A DNA stretch of 64,000 bases from Viola odorata (GCA_963691705.1 OY829541.1:47323661-47387660); one strand, 5' to 3'; numbered from the stretch's first letter, positions 37,340 through 49,749 are shown. The notes: a model not told the origin generated them from the sequence alone. Numbers and translations are program-made.

Positions 37340-38015
37340 GGAGGCATGCTGATAACATGGCGGCACTCGCTAACATAGAGGCATCACAAATCACATGGAG
37401 GCATCACAAATCTCATGGAGGCATCGCTCACATGGAGGTATCACAAATCACATGGAGGCACTCGCTCACATGGAGGCGTCACAAATCACATGGAGGCACT
37501 CGCTCACATGGAGGCGTCACAAATCACATGGAGGCATCGCTCACATGGAGGCATCACAAATTACATGGAGGCAACGCTCACATGGAGGCATCACAAATCA
37601 CATGGAGGCATCGCTCATATAGAGGCATCACAAATCACATGGAGGCATCGCTCATATGGAGGCGTCACAAATCACATGGAGGCACTCGCTCACATGGAGG
37701 CGTCACAAATCACATGGAGGCATCACAAATCACATGGAGGCATCGCTCACATGGAGGCACTCGCTCACATGGAGGCATCGCTCATATGGAGGCACTCGCT
37801 CACATGGAGGCGTCACAAATCACATGGAGGCATCACAAATCTCATGGAGGCATCACAAATCACATGGAGGCACTCGCTCACATGGAGGCGTCACAAATCA
37901 CATGGAGGCACTCGCTCACATGGAGGCGTCACAAATCTCATGGAGGCACTCGCTCACATGGAGGCATCACAAATCTCATGGAGGCACTCGCTCACATGGA
38001 GGCATCTGATAACGT
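37340..38015. repeat. Minisatellite of catggaggcatcacaaat units
   Basis: About 35 short units of 17-20 bp in a few variants (catggaggcatcacaaat, catggaggcactcgct, catggaggcatcgct), in irregular order. It reads open in all three plus frames because no unit contains a stop. I do not regard it as a gene. Confidence 0.92.
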
Positions 38016-38194
38016 GGCGGCACCACGATGATAGGCCACATAATACCATCGCCTGTACGGGCGTCAACCTCTTCATTGTTTCAACAATGTCCCTGTACAT
38101 TCTCACTTATTGTTTGTGTTAGTAGCGACATGTGATAAAATATCTTAATTACCTTGGGGTGTTGTTGATGTCACTTTTCCATCCAAGCTCGTTG

Positions 38195-38420
38195 GATTCG
38201 GCCTTGTTGTAAGCCGCCTGCAATATTGACGCGGCTTTACGCCATGAGCTACCTACAATTTGTGCTGCTTTACGCCATAGCTACCTGCAATATTGACGCG
38301 GTTTTACGCTGCTCGGAGCTACCTGCAATATTGACGCGGCTTTATGCTATAGGCCACCTACAAATTGTGCGGTTTTATGTCGTAGCTACCTGCAATATTG
38401 CACGCTTTCACATTCCCCAA
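38195..38420. repeat. Tandem repeat with gctacctgcaatattgacgcgg
   Basis: Four or five diverged units of about 50 bp, each with gctacct(g/a)caa and a tttta(c/t)g block. Confidence 0.8.
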
Positions 38421-39099
38421 GATTTGAATCTGTACTCCACTTGAGTACCTGCATTGTTAGCTGTACAAATACACTAACAAAGTTTGCTAACTTCGGTTAG
38501 CTTCCTCTAAGAATGTTAAAAATAGAGGTAAGGGGAAAATGATAATCTTAAAGGTGATAGCGATACCTTAGGGGAATAAACAAGGAACTCGGCCGTTGTT
38601 TAATTCCCGTTCCCTTCCTTGCATTTACGAAGGAGAATGACATGTCGTTGGAGACCTTTTTGATGATGAGAGGATGTCGACATGATATTATGGGGGATTT
38701 CCCAGCGGGGTAGCTATTCACCCGATAAATAATATAAAGATCCATCCAGGGTAGATATTCACCCGATAAATTGACTTTTGCAACTGTCGTAATAGCGGAA
38801 AACTGACGATGGATGAATAATCAGATATAAAGCAGGACTAAGCTGCAACCAGACAACTACTTGGTGACTGAAGAATTCTGCTGTGGCGTCACTTTGAGGC
38901 TACATACTGACCAGTTAACATCGACATCTCGTCTAGGTTTCTTCATAAGAATTGTAGCCCTTCGAACTGCCTTCAAATCGAGCTATCACACACAGAATTC
39001 CGAGCACGTATGGAAAAGATATGATTTTCCCCGCAAAACCTGATATGACTGGCCAGCAATGCACTTTTCTGGGCCCTAACGCTGAAAGTCCTGAGACTT

Positions 39100-39515
39100 C
39101 TGATGACATGGCAAGGGCGACAATGGCAGGGGCGACATCTGATAACAAAGCTACATCTGATAGGGCGACAACAGCTACTAGGGCGACACCCCATAATAAA
39201 GCGACAACTGATAGGGCGGCAACAGCTGCTAGGGCGACACCCCATAATAAAGCGACAACTGATAGGGCGGCAACAGCTGCTAGGGCGACACCCCATAACA
39301 AAGCGACAACTGATAACATAGGGCGACACCCAATAACGAAGCGACACCCAATAACATGAGGCGACATCTGATAACATAGGGCGACATCTGATAACATAGG
39401 GCGTCATCTGATAACAAAGCGACATCCGATAGGGCGGCAACAGCTGCTAGGGCGACACCCCATAACAAAGCGACAACTGATAGGGCGGTGACAACTGCTA
39501 GGGTGACACCCCATA
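39100..39515. repeat. Tandem repeat with agggcgacaccccataa units
   Basis: 59-bp units such as gatagggcggcaacagctgc plus tagggcgacaccccataa, with shorter variants (gcgacatctgataacatagg) between 39340 and 39430. Confidence 0.9.
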
Positions 39516-39528
39516 ATTAAGTCATGCA

Positions 39529-39566
39529 TGACGTCACTCCGTATGACGTCACCTCGCATGACGTCA
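39529..39566. promoter_or_regulatory. Three tandem TGACGTCA palindromes
   Basis: TGACGTCA at 39529-39536, 39544-39551 and 39559-39566, a 15-bp period. TGACGTCA is the core for bZIP/TGA-type factors. It lies about 500 bp inside the element from its 5' (right) LTR. Confidence 0.5.
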
Positions 39567-40066
39567 CTCCCTAGCACACAAGCGACATCTTTCATCTTTT
39601 TCCCAGAAGCTCAAATATCATTTTCCTCTGACACACTCAATAATAACATACGCAAAAGTCAAACCCCTCTCTCTCTTTCTCTTACTTTTCCAGATTTGAT
39701 CTTACAACAAAGATAATCACAGCTTCTCTCTCTCTTTTCTTTCTTTTCCCGATCCGATATTTCTCTTGAACATATAATAATAAATTATTGGTATGGATTG
39801 AGATCATCACACACAAGCACTCTTAAATCACCACTTTCTAGATCTGCTCCCTTTGGTGCGCAACAATAACTCTCAATAATATATTGATCACATATATTCA
39901 TATCATGAATAAAATCCGAGCTGCCCTTGAATCATAATATGATAAATCCCCATAAATAGAAAAACCAGCAGCAATGATGGAGATAAGTATGCATACGAAA
40001 AGGAGAGCCTTTAGATCTCAAGGAACTCACTTGAAGATCTAAATGCTCTCAATGAAAGCACCATTT

Positions 40067-40573
40067 TGATAATAATGGGATGAGATTGTACCCGGGGTAG
40101 GAAGGATCCTGGGGATCTTTGCCTCTGAGGGGGTGGTCCTCGCTGCTGGCACACCTGCAAGGCGCCGGAGGGGGTCCCCGGCGCAGGTACTCCGACGATC
40201 AAGTCAGTATAAGTAGGAGTAGTAGTGAGAGAGAGAGTAGAGTGAGAGTGTCAAGAGAGAGAGTCCCCCCCCCCCCCCCCTTTCTACCTAGGGGGGTATT
40301 TATAGGAGATCTAGTATGGAGGCATCATCTCTAATAGGTGTCGCTTGGGTGCCATGGGGTAACACCGAGTAGATGACGCTTGTGTGCTTGCCGGGGGTGG
40401 GAATATGCGCCATATCGTACTGGATGCCCCCCCCCCCCCCCCCCCCCCCCGCTGACGTCGACCACCCCCGGTAGCAGGACTAGCAGGAGGCCAGGCAAGC
40501 CCTACAGTAGCTGAAGATGAGGGTACCCCCTGCCAGGACTAAAATGCCCTGGGGGGTATGTCAATTATTATCA
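40067..40573 (-). repeat. Non-autonomous element LTR (right; 5' in its own orientation)
   Basis: 507 bp; poly-C runs at 40265-40280 and 40428-40450; minus-strand TATA box at 40297-40305. Confidence 0.92.
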
Positions 40574-41260
40574 GTTGTTTACGTTTCTGTACTGCATTTC
40601 CTCCTCCCAGAGTGACCTTAGTTTAGTTTCCGCATTTCACGTCTTCTCCTACGGGAATTGACGTTGTTTACGTTTCTGTACTGCATTTCCTCCTCCTAGA
40701 GTGACAGCATCATGCATTTTTTCTCCTCCCAGAGTGACATCATCAGGCATTTCCTCCTCCTAGAGTGACAGCGTTTGTATTTCCTCCTCCGAGAGTGACA
40801 TCATTAGGGCAAATCATTCGTACATCTACGAATCGCGTATTATCCTCCCGAAGCAACGTCAGTTACATGTTAAAATGCTCATCCCCCCAATGGAGCCGTC
40901 ATTTACATTTTCGTAAAATTATCTTCCACTCCTGCCAGAGTAGTTGTCATTTACGTTTTCCGCAACTTATTTTCTCAATGTCCGAGTAGATCTAAGTTCA
41001 TACCTTTGCAGGACATCCGATCAAAACCTTTCTCCTCCCAGAGTGACAGCTACAACGTATCTCCTCCCAGAGTGACCTCTACAACACTATCTCCTCCTAG
41101 AGTGACATCATCAACCTTTCTCCTCCTAGAGTGACAGCAACGAATCTACCTCCTCCCAGAGTGACAGCAACGAAGCTACCTCCTCCCAAAGCGACATCAA
41201 CCAATTTATCTCCTCCCAGAGCGACATCGACAGATCACCTCCTCCTAGAGTGATGTCATC

Positions 41261-41369
41261 ACTGCAAGCCTGAGGTAAGACCCGCTGTGTCGCCAAAATT
41301 CGGATATGTAGGGGCAACCGTCTTTACTGCTTATCAAATACTTCAATAAGACAGTAAAGAGGGGGCAAC
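41261..41369 (+). other. End of Tat-type interior with polypurine tract
   Basis: aaagaggggg (41357-41366) then caac and the 3' LTR start at 41370. Confidence 0.75.
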
Positions 41370-44300
41370 TGTTGATACCTAAATTTTGACGCCATTTTTA
41401 ATCAATTTTAGCATTTATGTCATTTTATTTAATTTACTGTCATTTTTAGTTAATTTACTATCGCTAGCATTTTTAAATTTTCCATCGCATTTTAGCATCG
41501 TCAACTTTCGAAATCGCGTTTTTAATTTTTCGTCACGTATTTTCATTATTATTATCATTAATATTTTTAGCCTTAAAAATCACATTTTTAACTATCCGGC
41601 AGTCATTTGCTAGTTTTTTCTTTATTTTAGGTCATCTCATGATTTTTAGGATTTTTAATATTTTAGCGCATTTTTAGTATTTTTATTTTTTATTATTATT
41701 TTCGTTCGAGCTTTTATTGGACCCTAGTAAGTCCGCTCGGACAATAGCTTGAATTTGAAATGTTTTCCATCAACTAGTTGCTAGCTTTTTTTCCGTTCAC
41801 AACGGTCTACAGCGTTTCGTGTAATTTTTGGCGTAACGTCATTATTTTTCCGTCCGAACGTTTCACGTTTTTAAACGAGAAAATAAACACGTTAAACGAA
41901 AAATTCTCATCATTCACTGTAGACGGTTAAACCCGTCATATTTTTCTCTACGCGCTGGTACCTTCGGCTCGAAAAGTCGGAACGTTTGCTCGCAGGAATC
42001 GGCTCGAGGCCATTTAAATAAGGTAAAAGGCAATTTGATCACAACCGTTGATCTGGTCAACCAAGAAAAGTCAACCAGATCAACGGTTGACAATTTAATG
42101 TGCATGGTGCATATGAACAGTGCCGAGGAGTATGCAGCGGAGCAAACCACCGGGCTACCTACTCCCGTCGTGTCCTAGCCTGCTCCCGCCGTTTCCCGTC
42201 CCATCCACCATCATCACAGCCACCGTAGCTGCCACCTCTCCTCTCCTAGCCCCACCAGCGCAAGAGAAATGGCCACCACGCACAGCCACGCCCTCAAAGC
42301 CACGCGATCCTTCGGCTATAAATACCGAGCCCCATCCAACGTTCAAACGGTACCAACTTTGCAAGAAAACCTTGCTCCTTCCCTCTCTTGATTGATAGCT
42401 CACTTAGAGCATCGATCGTCCAGTTCAAAGCTTTTGCAGTAAGCTTCTTTTTCAAGCTTTTTCCTTTCGTTTTTATACCTTTCTTTTCTTTAAATTCGTT
42501 TAGCATCCAATTGATCGAGTAAATTCCTTTTCTTTGTGTCATTAATTCATATGCATGCTGTAGATTAAATACATGCTTTCAATTTAAGAAATCGTTAGCT
42601 AGAGTTGGTGAATTAATTAGTTTTCGATAATTAACGGTTTAGTCATTTTTTCAAAATTAAACTCCGTACGGTTTTCGCTAAAATTCGAGGTTAGTACGGT
42701 CGGGAAGCCGTCGAGGAGACGAGCGTCTCGGCATGAAGATTTTTTGAAACAGTCACCTGTGGCCGGAGCTTCACCAAGGAAGAAGACGATGAATAGTGCC
42801 ATAATGGCCTATTCATACGTCAAGCCCATCACCCTTCCCTTTTTTATTTTCATGGGCCAGGCACTATTCCTGGCCCATTTTTCATTTCCTTTCACTTTTT
42901 TATTAGGGCCCAGCCCATTTTCATTTCTTTCCGAGATTTCGGATCACGCTTTTTCGTAAAATATTCGTATGCTTCGTATGATTATTTTTCATACTAACAC
43001 TTTAATTTTCTGTACCTATCAACTGTTTACATTATTCGCACTTTAATTTTCTCAATTTACTTTCGGCAATTTAAATTCAATTTACCGCCTACATGGTCGG
43101 TCGCAAATATCAACTGTTTATTCTCTGCAAATATCAACTGTTTATTTTCCGCAAATATCAACTGTTTAAATTCTTCGTACTTTAATTTTCCGCAATTTAA
43201 TTTCGGCAATTTAAATTCAATTTACTGTCTGTTGCTACCCGATTTTGGATTTTAAAATTTTCATTTGTCGCATTTCTGTCATCAATTTACTAAAATCGTA
43301 CTTCCATTTATTTACGTCAGTCTGATGTTTATTTTTACGCTTAATGTCATTTAAATTTTATTCCATACTTTTTTCGCATTTTTATCACTTTTTTCGTTTG
43401 AACCCGTATCGGCTCTCGAGTCAAATTCTCGAAACTAGGGTCGAACAATTTCGCTCATTAGTTACTTATTTTTTATTATTTTTCTAACTCGCGTTATCTC
43501 TTTGCACTTCGTTCAATTTTTATTTTAGCATTTTGTTACGCTCGAACTTTTATTACTTATATACGAATTTTTATCGAACTATTCAGTAAACTTTTCGTTG
43601 CTCGTTGTATGCTAATTATCTTATTTTATTTTATTCTACGTCCTAACATTTTCTGTTCAAAGCTTTAGTAAAATTTTCTTGTACCATAAATACGAGCTAA
43701 AAATATATCGCTCGTATGCATTAATGCAAGTTAATGCATTTCTGCAAATTTGAAAAGACAGCATCCTTATCCTCTCTCTCGATCCTTCCCCAAACCGCCT
43801 TACTGTTCAATCATCTCCTTCAATAAATAAGAACCAAATCCACAAGAGAGGGGAGGGGGGGAGAGAGAGGGAGAGAGAAACGCAGCCCTCGCCTCCACCG
43901 CCGCGTGCTGCTGGTCTGCCACTGCCGCGCCTCTTCCACGCTGCCACTGCCCCACCGAGCTGCCAAGCCGCACCACCGCCGCAGTGCCACTACCCCACCG
44001 AACTGCCAAGACGCACGCAACCGCGACCACTGCCAAGCCGCACCACCGCTGCTGGTCTGCCACTGCCCCACCGGTGTGCTGTCACGCTGCCTACCACGAC
44101 TGTGCCTCGCAGCCGCACTGCCACAGCCTCGCCGGACCACCACGTCGCCTCACCAGGCCGTTGCCACGTCGCCTCAGCAGGCCGTTGCCACGTTGCTGAG
44201 CTGTTGCGATGCCACTACCTCCGATGCTTCACCGTCATTGTCACCATCGCCGTATGCCGCCTGCTGCTGCTGTCGCCGGGGCTGGGCTTCCGCTGCCGTC

Positions 44301-47069
44301 GCTGCTGTGCTGGTCTGTTTACTCCTCGGCTGCGCTGCTGTTCTTGTGCTCAAGGAAGAAGACTCGAACGAGGGAAGGAGATGATGAATAGTGTGGCCTC
44401 ATTTACTTGATGATGGGCCGTGCTAGGGCTGGCCCAAAATGGGAAGGGAAATAAGGGATCATGGGCTTGGCTTTGCAAAAGGAAAAGGGCTTTGCAGCCA
44501 ATGGGCCCAACTGATGGGCCCAATTTCTAGGCCCAGTGGGTCCAGTCCAATTTATTTCGATCCATCGCGTTTATTTTTCGTAACATTTTTCTCGCACGCC
44601 TGTACTATTTATTTATCTTCGTACTTGCATGTTTAATTTTTGTACTTGCATATTTAATTATTTTCGCACTTGCATATTTAATTTCCGCATGCTTATACTG
44701 TTTATTTAATTTTTGTATGCTTGTACTGTTTATTTATTTTTCTGCACTTGTACTGTTTATTTAATTTCCGCACCCATGTACTGTTTATCTATTTTTCCGC
44801 ATCCATGTATTGTTTATTTAATTTCCGCACCTATGTACTGTTTATTTGCTTTCGTATGCTTGTACGGTTTAAGTATTTCTGTATGCTTGCATGTTTAATT
44901 ATTTATTTTCAAATGCTTGCATGTTTAATTATTTATTTTCGTTTGCTTTGCGTGTCTAGGTAATTATCCTGCCCACGTTGGTTCAAAATAATTACCTTCA
45001 CTCACGCACAATAATTGTTCATCAATCATCCTCTGTCAAATATTAATCGCTCATTAACCACCCTCTTCAATCGATAAAAGGGTAAAATCAACTGATACCT
45101 TTCGCAAGTAAACGTTTCTTCCCTTTTATTTATTTCACACTTTTCGCATATATATTCGTATGCATGATATTTAAAATTTAATTTATCCATTGGGCATGAT
45201 CACGTAAATTAGGACTTTTCAAATCATGATTAAATACCTCTTTCCGGTAACCTTTTAGGATGTGACTCGGGTGCCTAACACCTTCCCGAGTCCATAAGAC
45301 GACCCCGAACTACTGTTCTCGGGTTCAGACCCACTTCGCCTTAGCTTTTTATTTTTATGCATGACAAATAGGTTCCCTAAACCTAGAAAATTAGGGTGGC
45401 GACTTCCTATGCATTATGTGAGATGAGCCCAGTTTTGTCTCACATCTAGTCCCAAACCCGCGTCGCATTAGGAGAATTCCAGAAAGGGGGTGCGACACCG
45501 CCTACATGGTCGGTCGCAAAAATCAACTGTTTATTTTCTGCAAATATCAACTGTTTAAATTCTTTGCACTTTAATTTTTCGCAATTTACTTTCTGCAATT
45601 TAAATTCAATCATTCATTTTACCGCCTACATGGTCGATCGCATTTTAATTTTCGTAAATATCAACTGCTTTAATTTTTCGCAAGTTGCTGGAAATTCTTC
45701 CGCAATTTATCAACTGTTTTAATTTTCTGCAATATCAACCGTTTTATTTTCTGCAATACCAACTGTTTTATTTTCTACAATATCAACTGTTTTTATTTTC
45801 TGCAATATCAACTGTTTTTATTTTCTGCAATATCAATTGCTTTAATTTTCTGCAGTATCAATCATTAAAATTTCTGCAAATCGTCAACTGTTTTGAATTT
45901 TCTGTAAATCATCAACTGCTGTTTATTTTTCTGCAAATTATCAACTCGACATTTAATTTTCGTATGCGTTAAATCAATCATTTCTCGCATGCAATCAACT
46001 CAGCATTTAATTCTCGTATGCGTTAAATCCATCATTTCTCGCATGCAATCAACTCAGCATTTAATTCTCGTATGCGTTAAATCCATCATTTCTCGCATGC
46101 TATCAACTCAGCATTTAATTTTCGTACGCATCAAATAAATCATTTCTCGCATACAATCAACTGTCATTTAAATTCTCGCAGTCATAAAATTGTTTATTTA
46201 TTTCTCGAGCTATCGCTAACACTCTCATTTTGTAGGTTTTAATTTCAAGTTTCGCTCGAAAGTACGCCTTTCGATTCCTTTTTATTTATTCGATGCTTTC
46301 TGCAAATATCAATTGTATGCATGATATATAGAACTGCTAGAATTAAAATCAACCCACATAAACAACGTGTTTGAAGATTGCTTAAAATGTCATGTTCATG
46401 TGATTTTAAATTCTCGCTTATATTGACTGCATGTACATAGGGACTTTCGATCCCACATCAATTTATCATTTCAAAAACCTTTCATTTAATCTGTACTCTG
46501 CTAAGCTATCCATGATAGAATCACGTACTAATTAATTTAATCATGCATGGCCCGATGATGAAATAAGAGGGCGCTCATTCACTCTTACGGAAAATTCAGT
46601 CCCATCATGTTACGGTCAGGAATAATCAATCGATCTTGATAAACAGTAACCCCGTCAGAAAGATTTTTTTATTATTCCCGAACGGTCACGATCATAGAAA
46701 AGACTAAAGTGACGATTCCTCTGAGGGCCCCCTTTTTCAAAACGCATTTTATCAAACACCTTTTTAACACCTCTCTCATCAACCGGTAACCGTTTTCGGA
46801 TGTGACTCGGGTGCCTAACACCTTCCCGAGACCATAATACGACCCCGAACCTTTGTCTAGGGTCCAGACCTATTTTTTGTGCCTTTAGTTTTTTATTTAT
46901 TATATTTCTTATGCCATGACGATTAAGGTTCCCTAAACCTAGCAACCAAATTAGGGTGGCGACTTCATTGCATGTTGCTAGGCGTCCCTTTTACGCCGAG
47001 CATCTGAAGGTCTCAAATTTCGTTGCACACTCGCGAATTATTTTTTCATAATTTTAGTGAGGCACGACA
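41370..47069 (+). repeat. Tat-type element 3' LTR, split by a solo LTR
   Basis: 41370-43229 plus 45498-47069, about 3,432 bp once the insertion is set aside. It starts TGTTGATACC and ends GGCACGACA, and closely matches the 5' LTR throughout, including hairpin, TATA box (42316-42324) and 54-bp repeats (three copies against five). Confidence 0.92.
43230..45497 (+). repeat. Second solo LTR (same family as the outer LTR)
   Basis: 2,268 bp, TGTTGCTACCCG...GGGTGCGACA, without internal region. It sits within the sequence tttaccgcctacatgg of the host LTR. Its flanks are ctgtc (43225-43229) and ccgcc (45498-45502), a 5-bp duplication differing by two C/T changes. A GC-rich block at 43880-44370 is unlike the AT-rich rest. 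A perfect GACTCGGG/CCCGAGTC hairpin lies at 45264-45292. Confidence 0.88.
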
Positions 47070-47832
47070 CAAGGTCTGGAGCTTGTACCAGAGAAGGGGT
47101 GAGTCGCTCATGACCTGCGCATTCGGGAGCCTCACTCGGGGGCTCGACTGTTAGGATAGCATTTTCTTCGAGAGCTGCTGCGACTGAGCATAGTTCAGTG
47201 GGAACTGCAATGGATGATGTCATCTCCTTCAAGGATTCGAGGGTGAGACTTCGGTCGAGAATCAGCTTCAAGGGCTCGATAGAATTCAGATCAGCAATGT
47301 TCTCCACAAAGGGGTCTATCACGTCAATAAAATTGACACTTGAAAATTCAGAGGGGTACTTCATGGAATCCAGCATATTGAAGCGGATGATCTCCCCATC
47401 AAATTCGAGGGAGATGGAGGCTTCATAGCAGTCAATTTTTGCACGGGCAGTGGCCAAGAAAGGGCGCCTCAAAAGTACATCCGAAGATTTGGTGTTTGTT
47501 GGGTTCTCCATGGAAAGAACATAGAAATCCGCAGGAAATAGGAATTCACCTACTTGGACAAGGACATCCATGATTATGCCTTTGGGATATACAACCGAGC
47601 GGTTTGCAAGTTGGATGACAAGTGTGGTTTCCTTCAAGGGCCCGAGTCCAAGGCTGTTGTAGATGGTCAAGGGCATAACATTAATTCCAGCTCCCAAATC
47701 GCACATAGCCTTCCCAATATCGATGGTACCAATTCTGTAAGGGACCGTGAACATGCCTTGATCCTTGCACTTGGGTGGAATTTTGCGCTGGATATGGGCG
47801 GACAAGTTAGCTCCCACACTTATCCGATTCAC
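47070..47832 (-). pseudogene. Athila protease region
   Basis: Minus-strand frame continuing from gag. Core AMCDLGAGINVMPLTIYNSL with DLGA at the active site, then PKGIIMDVLVQVGEFLFPADF and VLLRRPFLATARAKID. The frame runs unbroken up to the Tat insertion at 47069, where it stops in mid-polyprotein. The rest is at 19925 and below. Confidence 0.85.
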
Positions 47833-49556
47833 CTCGGTGAATTTGTTCTTGTTGGTGCAAAGTTGTTTTAAGAACTTGGCATATCAAGGCATGTTTTTGA
47901 TGGCCTTGAGGAGGGGAATATTGATGATGACCTTGCTGAACATATCGAAGATGTCCCGGTCTTCTTCTTATTTTTTCTTCTTGACCAACCGCTGAAGGAA
48001 CGGGGGCTCGAGTACTTTGTTAATGAATTCTTGGGAGAATTCTTCTTCAACGGGTTGTTTCTTCTTACAACGAGACTTCTTGCTGGAGAAGTGATCAAGA
48101 GCTGCGTCGTTGAATCGAGACTTCTTGGGTTGTCCAGTAGGCGCAGTGGGCTCTTCGAGAGGTGGTTGTATACTATGGTCACATTCGGGACCTTGAATAA
48201 CATCATCAGCTTCGGGGCCTTGACTGTCCTTTGCAGAGTCGGGGTCTGGATAGACGCGAGAAGGTATCTCTAGACCACTTCGGAGGTTCATGGCACATGC
48301 CTCATGCTTCGGGTTGGGTTCTGTCTGCCCTGGAAATCTTCCTCCATTTTTCACCTCTTTCATCTCTGCCATGAGAGTACGAATTTGTTTTTCCAGCTCC
48401 ACAATTCTTTTCTTATCAGGGGAGGGTTCCTCATTCGGGGGCACTAGCATGGTGAAGTTTTGGTCCGGGGGTGGCTGCCTCTGGTACTGATAATTCTGAA
48501 AATTGGGTCTGGGCTTGAAATTCTGCATGTTGAAAGGAGGGGGGTGATTTCCGTATGGATTTTGTCCATATTGATGGCTAGGTCCAGCCTTCTAGTTGTT
48601 GTTCCACCCATAGTTAGGTTGTTTCCAGCCTTGATTGTGATTCTGACCATACGGGACATTGAATCCTCCTGCAGCATCGACGGGCATCTCTTCAGGAATA
48701 AATGGGCAAGCATCACTGGGATGGTCTGAAAGCTGGCAGATTTGGCAGGCCTTGACCTGGACTGGATGTCCCGAAGCCATATTCTGTAGCATACCCGTGA
48801 TGGCTGCTAATTGATTCTCCATAGCAGCTGAACGGGCGTCTTGAACGCTAGTGGAATTGTTGAGTTGGAGGTTGTTCTTGGCCATGAGCTCAATGGTGTC
48901 CTTGGCGGCAGTAGGAGTAAGTCTAGTAATGGAACCATTGGTAGCAGCGTTTAGCAAGGCCTTGTCTAGACCCTTGAGTCCTTCACAAAAATATTATATG
49001 AGGGCATGTTCGAACAGATTATGCGAGGGGCATAGGGCTTGCATTTTCTTAAACTGCTCATAATATTGCTCAAGATCTTCTGTGTCTTTTTGAAGGATGG
49101 ACACAAGCTGCTTTCGGGTCACCATAGCGATGGACACCGGGTAGTATTTGTCCGTAAAGGCCTTGGACATTTCAGCCCATGAGTTGATGGATTGTGGCCG
49201 TAAGTCATAAAACCAGTCAAGAGCATCGTTCTTGAGGGACCACATAAAGGCATGTAGTTTGACATGCTCGACAGTAACGTTGTGGGGCTTCATAGCATCA
49301 CAAATGGAATGTAACTGCTGGAGGTGACGGTGGGGATTCTCTTTAGCCAGCCCTCGGTAGAGGGGTAGGTGGTGCATGGTTGCGAATTTGAGTTCCCAGG
49401 CATTCGGGACACCGGCCAAACGATACAACTAGTTGGGGCCTTGGGGGCAGCATTGAATTCGTCGATGGTCTGTATCACTGGGGGGATCAGTGGGATATCA
49501 TCCCCTTCGAGGCCATGATTATCCATGTTGGGTTCTTCTGGATGGACAGGAGGCAA
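47833..49556 (-). pseudogene. Athila gag, broken
   Basis: Minus strand. After a short leader the frame shifts near 49400. It then reads NPHRHLQQLHSICDAM, LDWFYDLRPQSINSW and MSKAFTDKYYPVS, a retrotransposon gag core. A cysteine motif CQICQLSDHPSDAC follows near 48740, and a basic, Lys-rich tail (KKSRCKKKQPVEEEF) lies near 48040. Stops in the same frame at 48994, 48592, 47968 and about 47884 make it non-functional. Confidence 0.88.
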
Positions 49557-49749
49557 GTCTTCGGGGCCTAGATTGTCGTCGAGAGCAAAAAGACGTTTGA
49601 GGTCCCGAACACAAGGATTGGAGTTCGATCCTTGGGCTAGTCATCGAAGGCCTCTTTCTTTCCTTCCTAACTCGTGATCAAGGGGCAGTAAATCAGGTGC
49701 AGATCTCCTGGTCATACAAACAAGAAAAATAAATCAGTCTTGAAACAAT

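Larger units (their letters stand above)
36152..40573 (-). mobile_element. Non-autonomous LTR retrotransposon, 4.4 kb
   Basis: Two LTRs (36152-36656 and 40067-40573) with ends TGATAATAAT...ATTATTATCA and a perfect GTTGT target duplication (36147-36151 and 40574-40578). On the minus strand, a CTATAAATA TATA box lies in each LTR, and the sequence after the right LTR reads aaatggtgctttcattgaga, a plausible primer-binding region, so transcription runs leftward. The 3.4-kb interior has no gag or pol, only several tandem arrays. It would depend on another element for its enzymes. Confidence 0.88.
36025..41260 (+). repeat. ctcctcccagagtgaca minisatellite array, interrupted
   Basis: Many copies of ctcctccYagagtgacaYcatca-like units, at 36025-36110 and again at 40595-40800 and 41025-41255. 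The non-autonomous LTR element (36152-40573) sits inside the array. It belongs to the 3' untranslated region of the Tat-type element. Confidence 0.88.
19926..47069 (+). mobile_element. Tat/Ogre-type Ty3/gypsy element inserted in Athila pol
   Basis: 27,144 bp including two later insertions, flanked by perfect CAAGG copies (19921-19925 and 47070-47074). Long LTRs (about 3.5 kb), a PBS of the form tttggcgacttcactgggg, gag, protease with DNGS, RT, two RNase H domains, integrase, a long tandem-repeat 3' region and a polypurine tract (aaagaggggg, 41357-41366). Two RNase H domains and a repeat-rich 3' region are marks of the Tat lineage. Stops and frameshifts in every ORF show it is dead. Confidence 0.92.

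Noticed and set aside
37333..38122. Overlapping open frames of 117-235 residues in the minisatellite
   Set aside because: They arise from stop-free short repeats in all three frames; no domain and no codon structure.
43905..44384. 159-residue ORF in the GC-rich block
   Set aside because: All three frames are open there because of base composition; no family resemblance.
48031..48273. Plus-strand ORFs across Athila gag
   Set aside because: Mirror frames of the minus-strand gag with no independent support.
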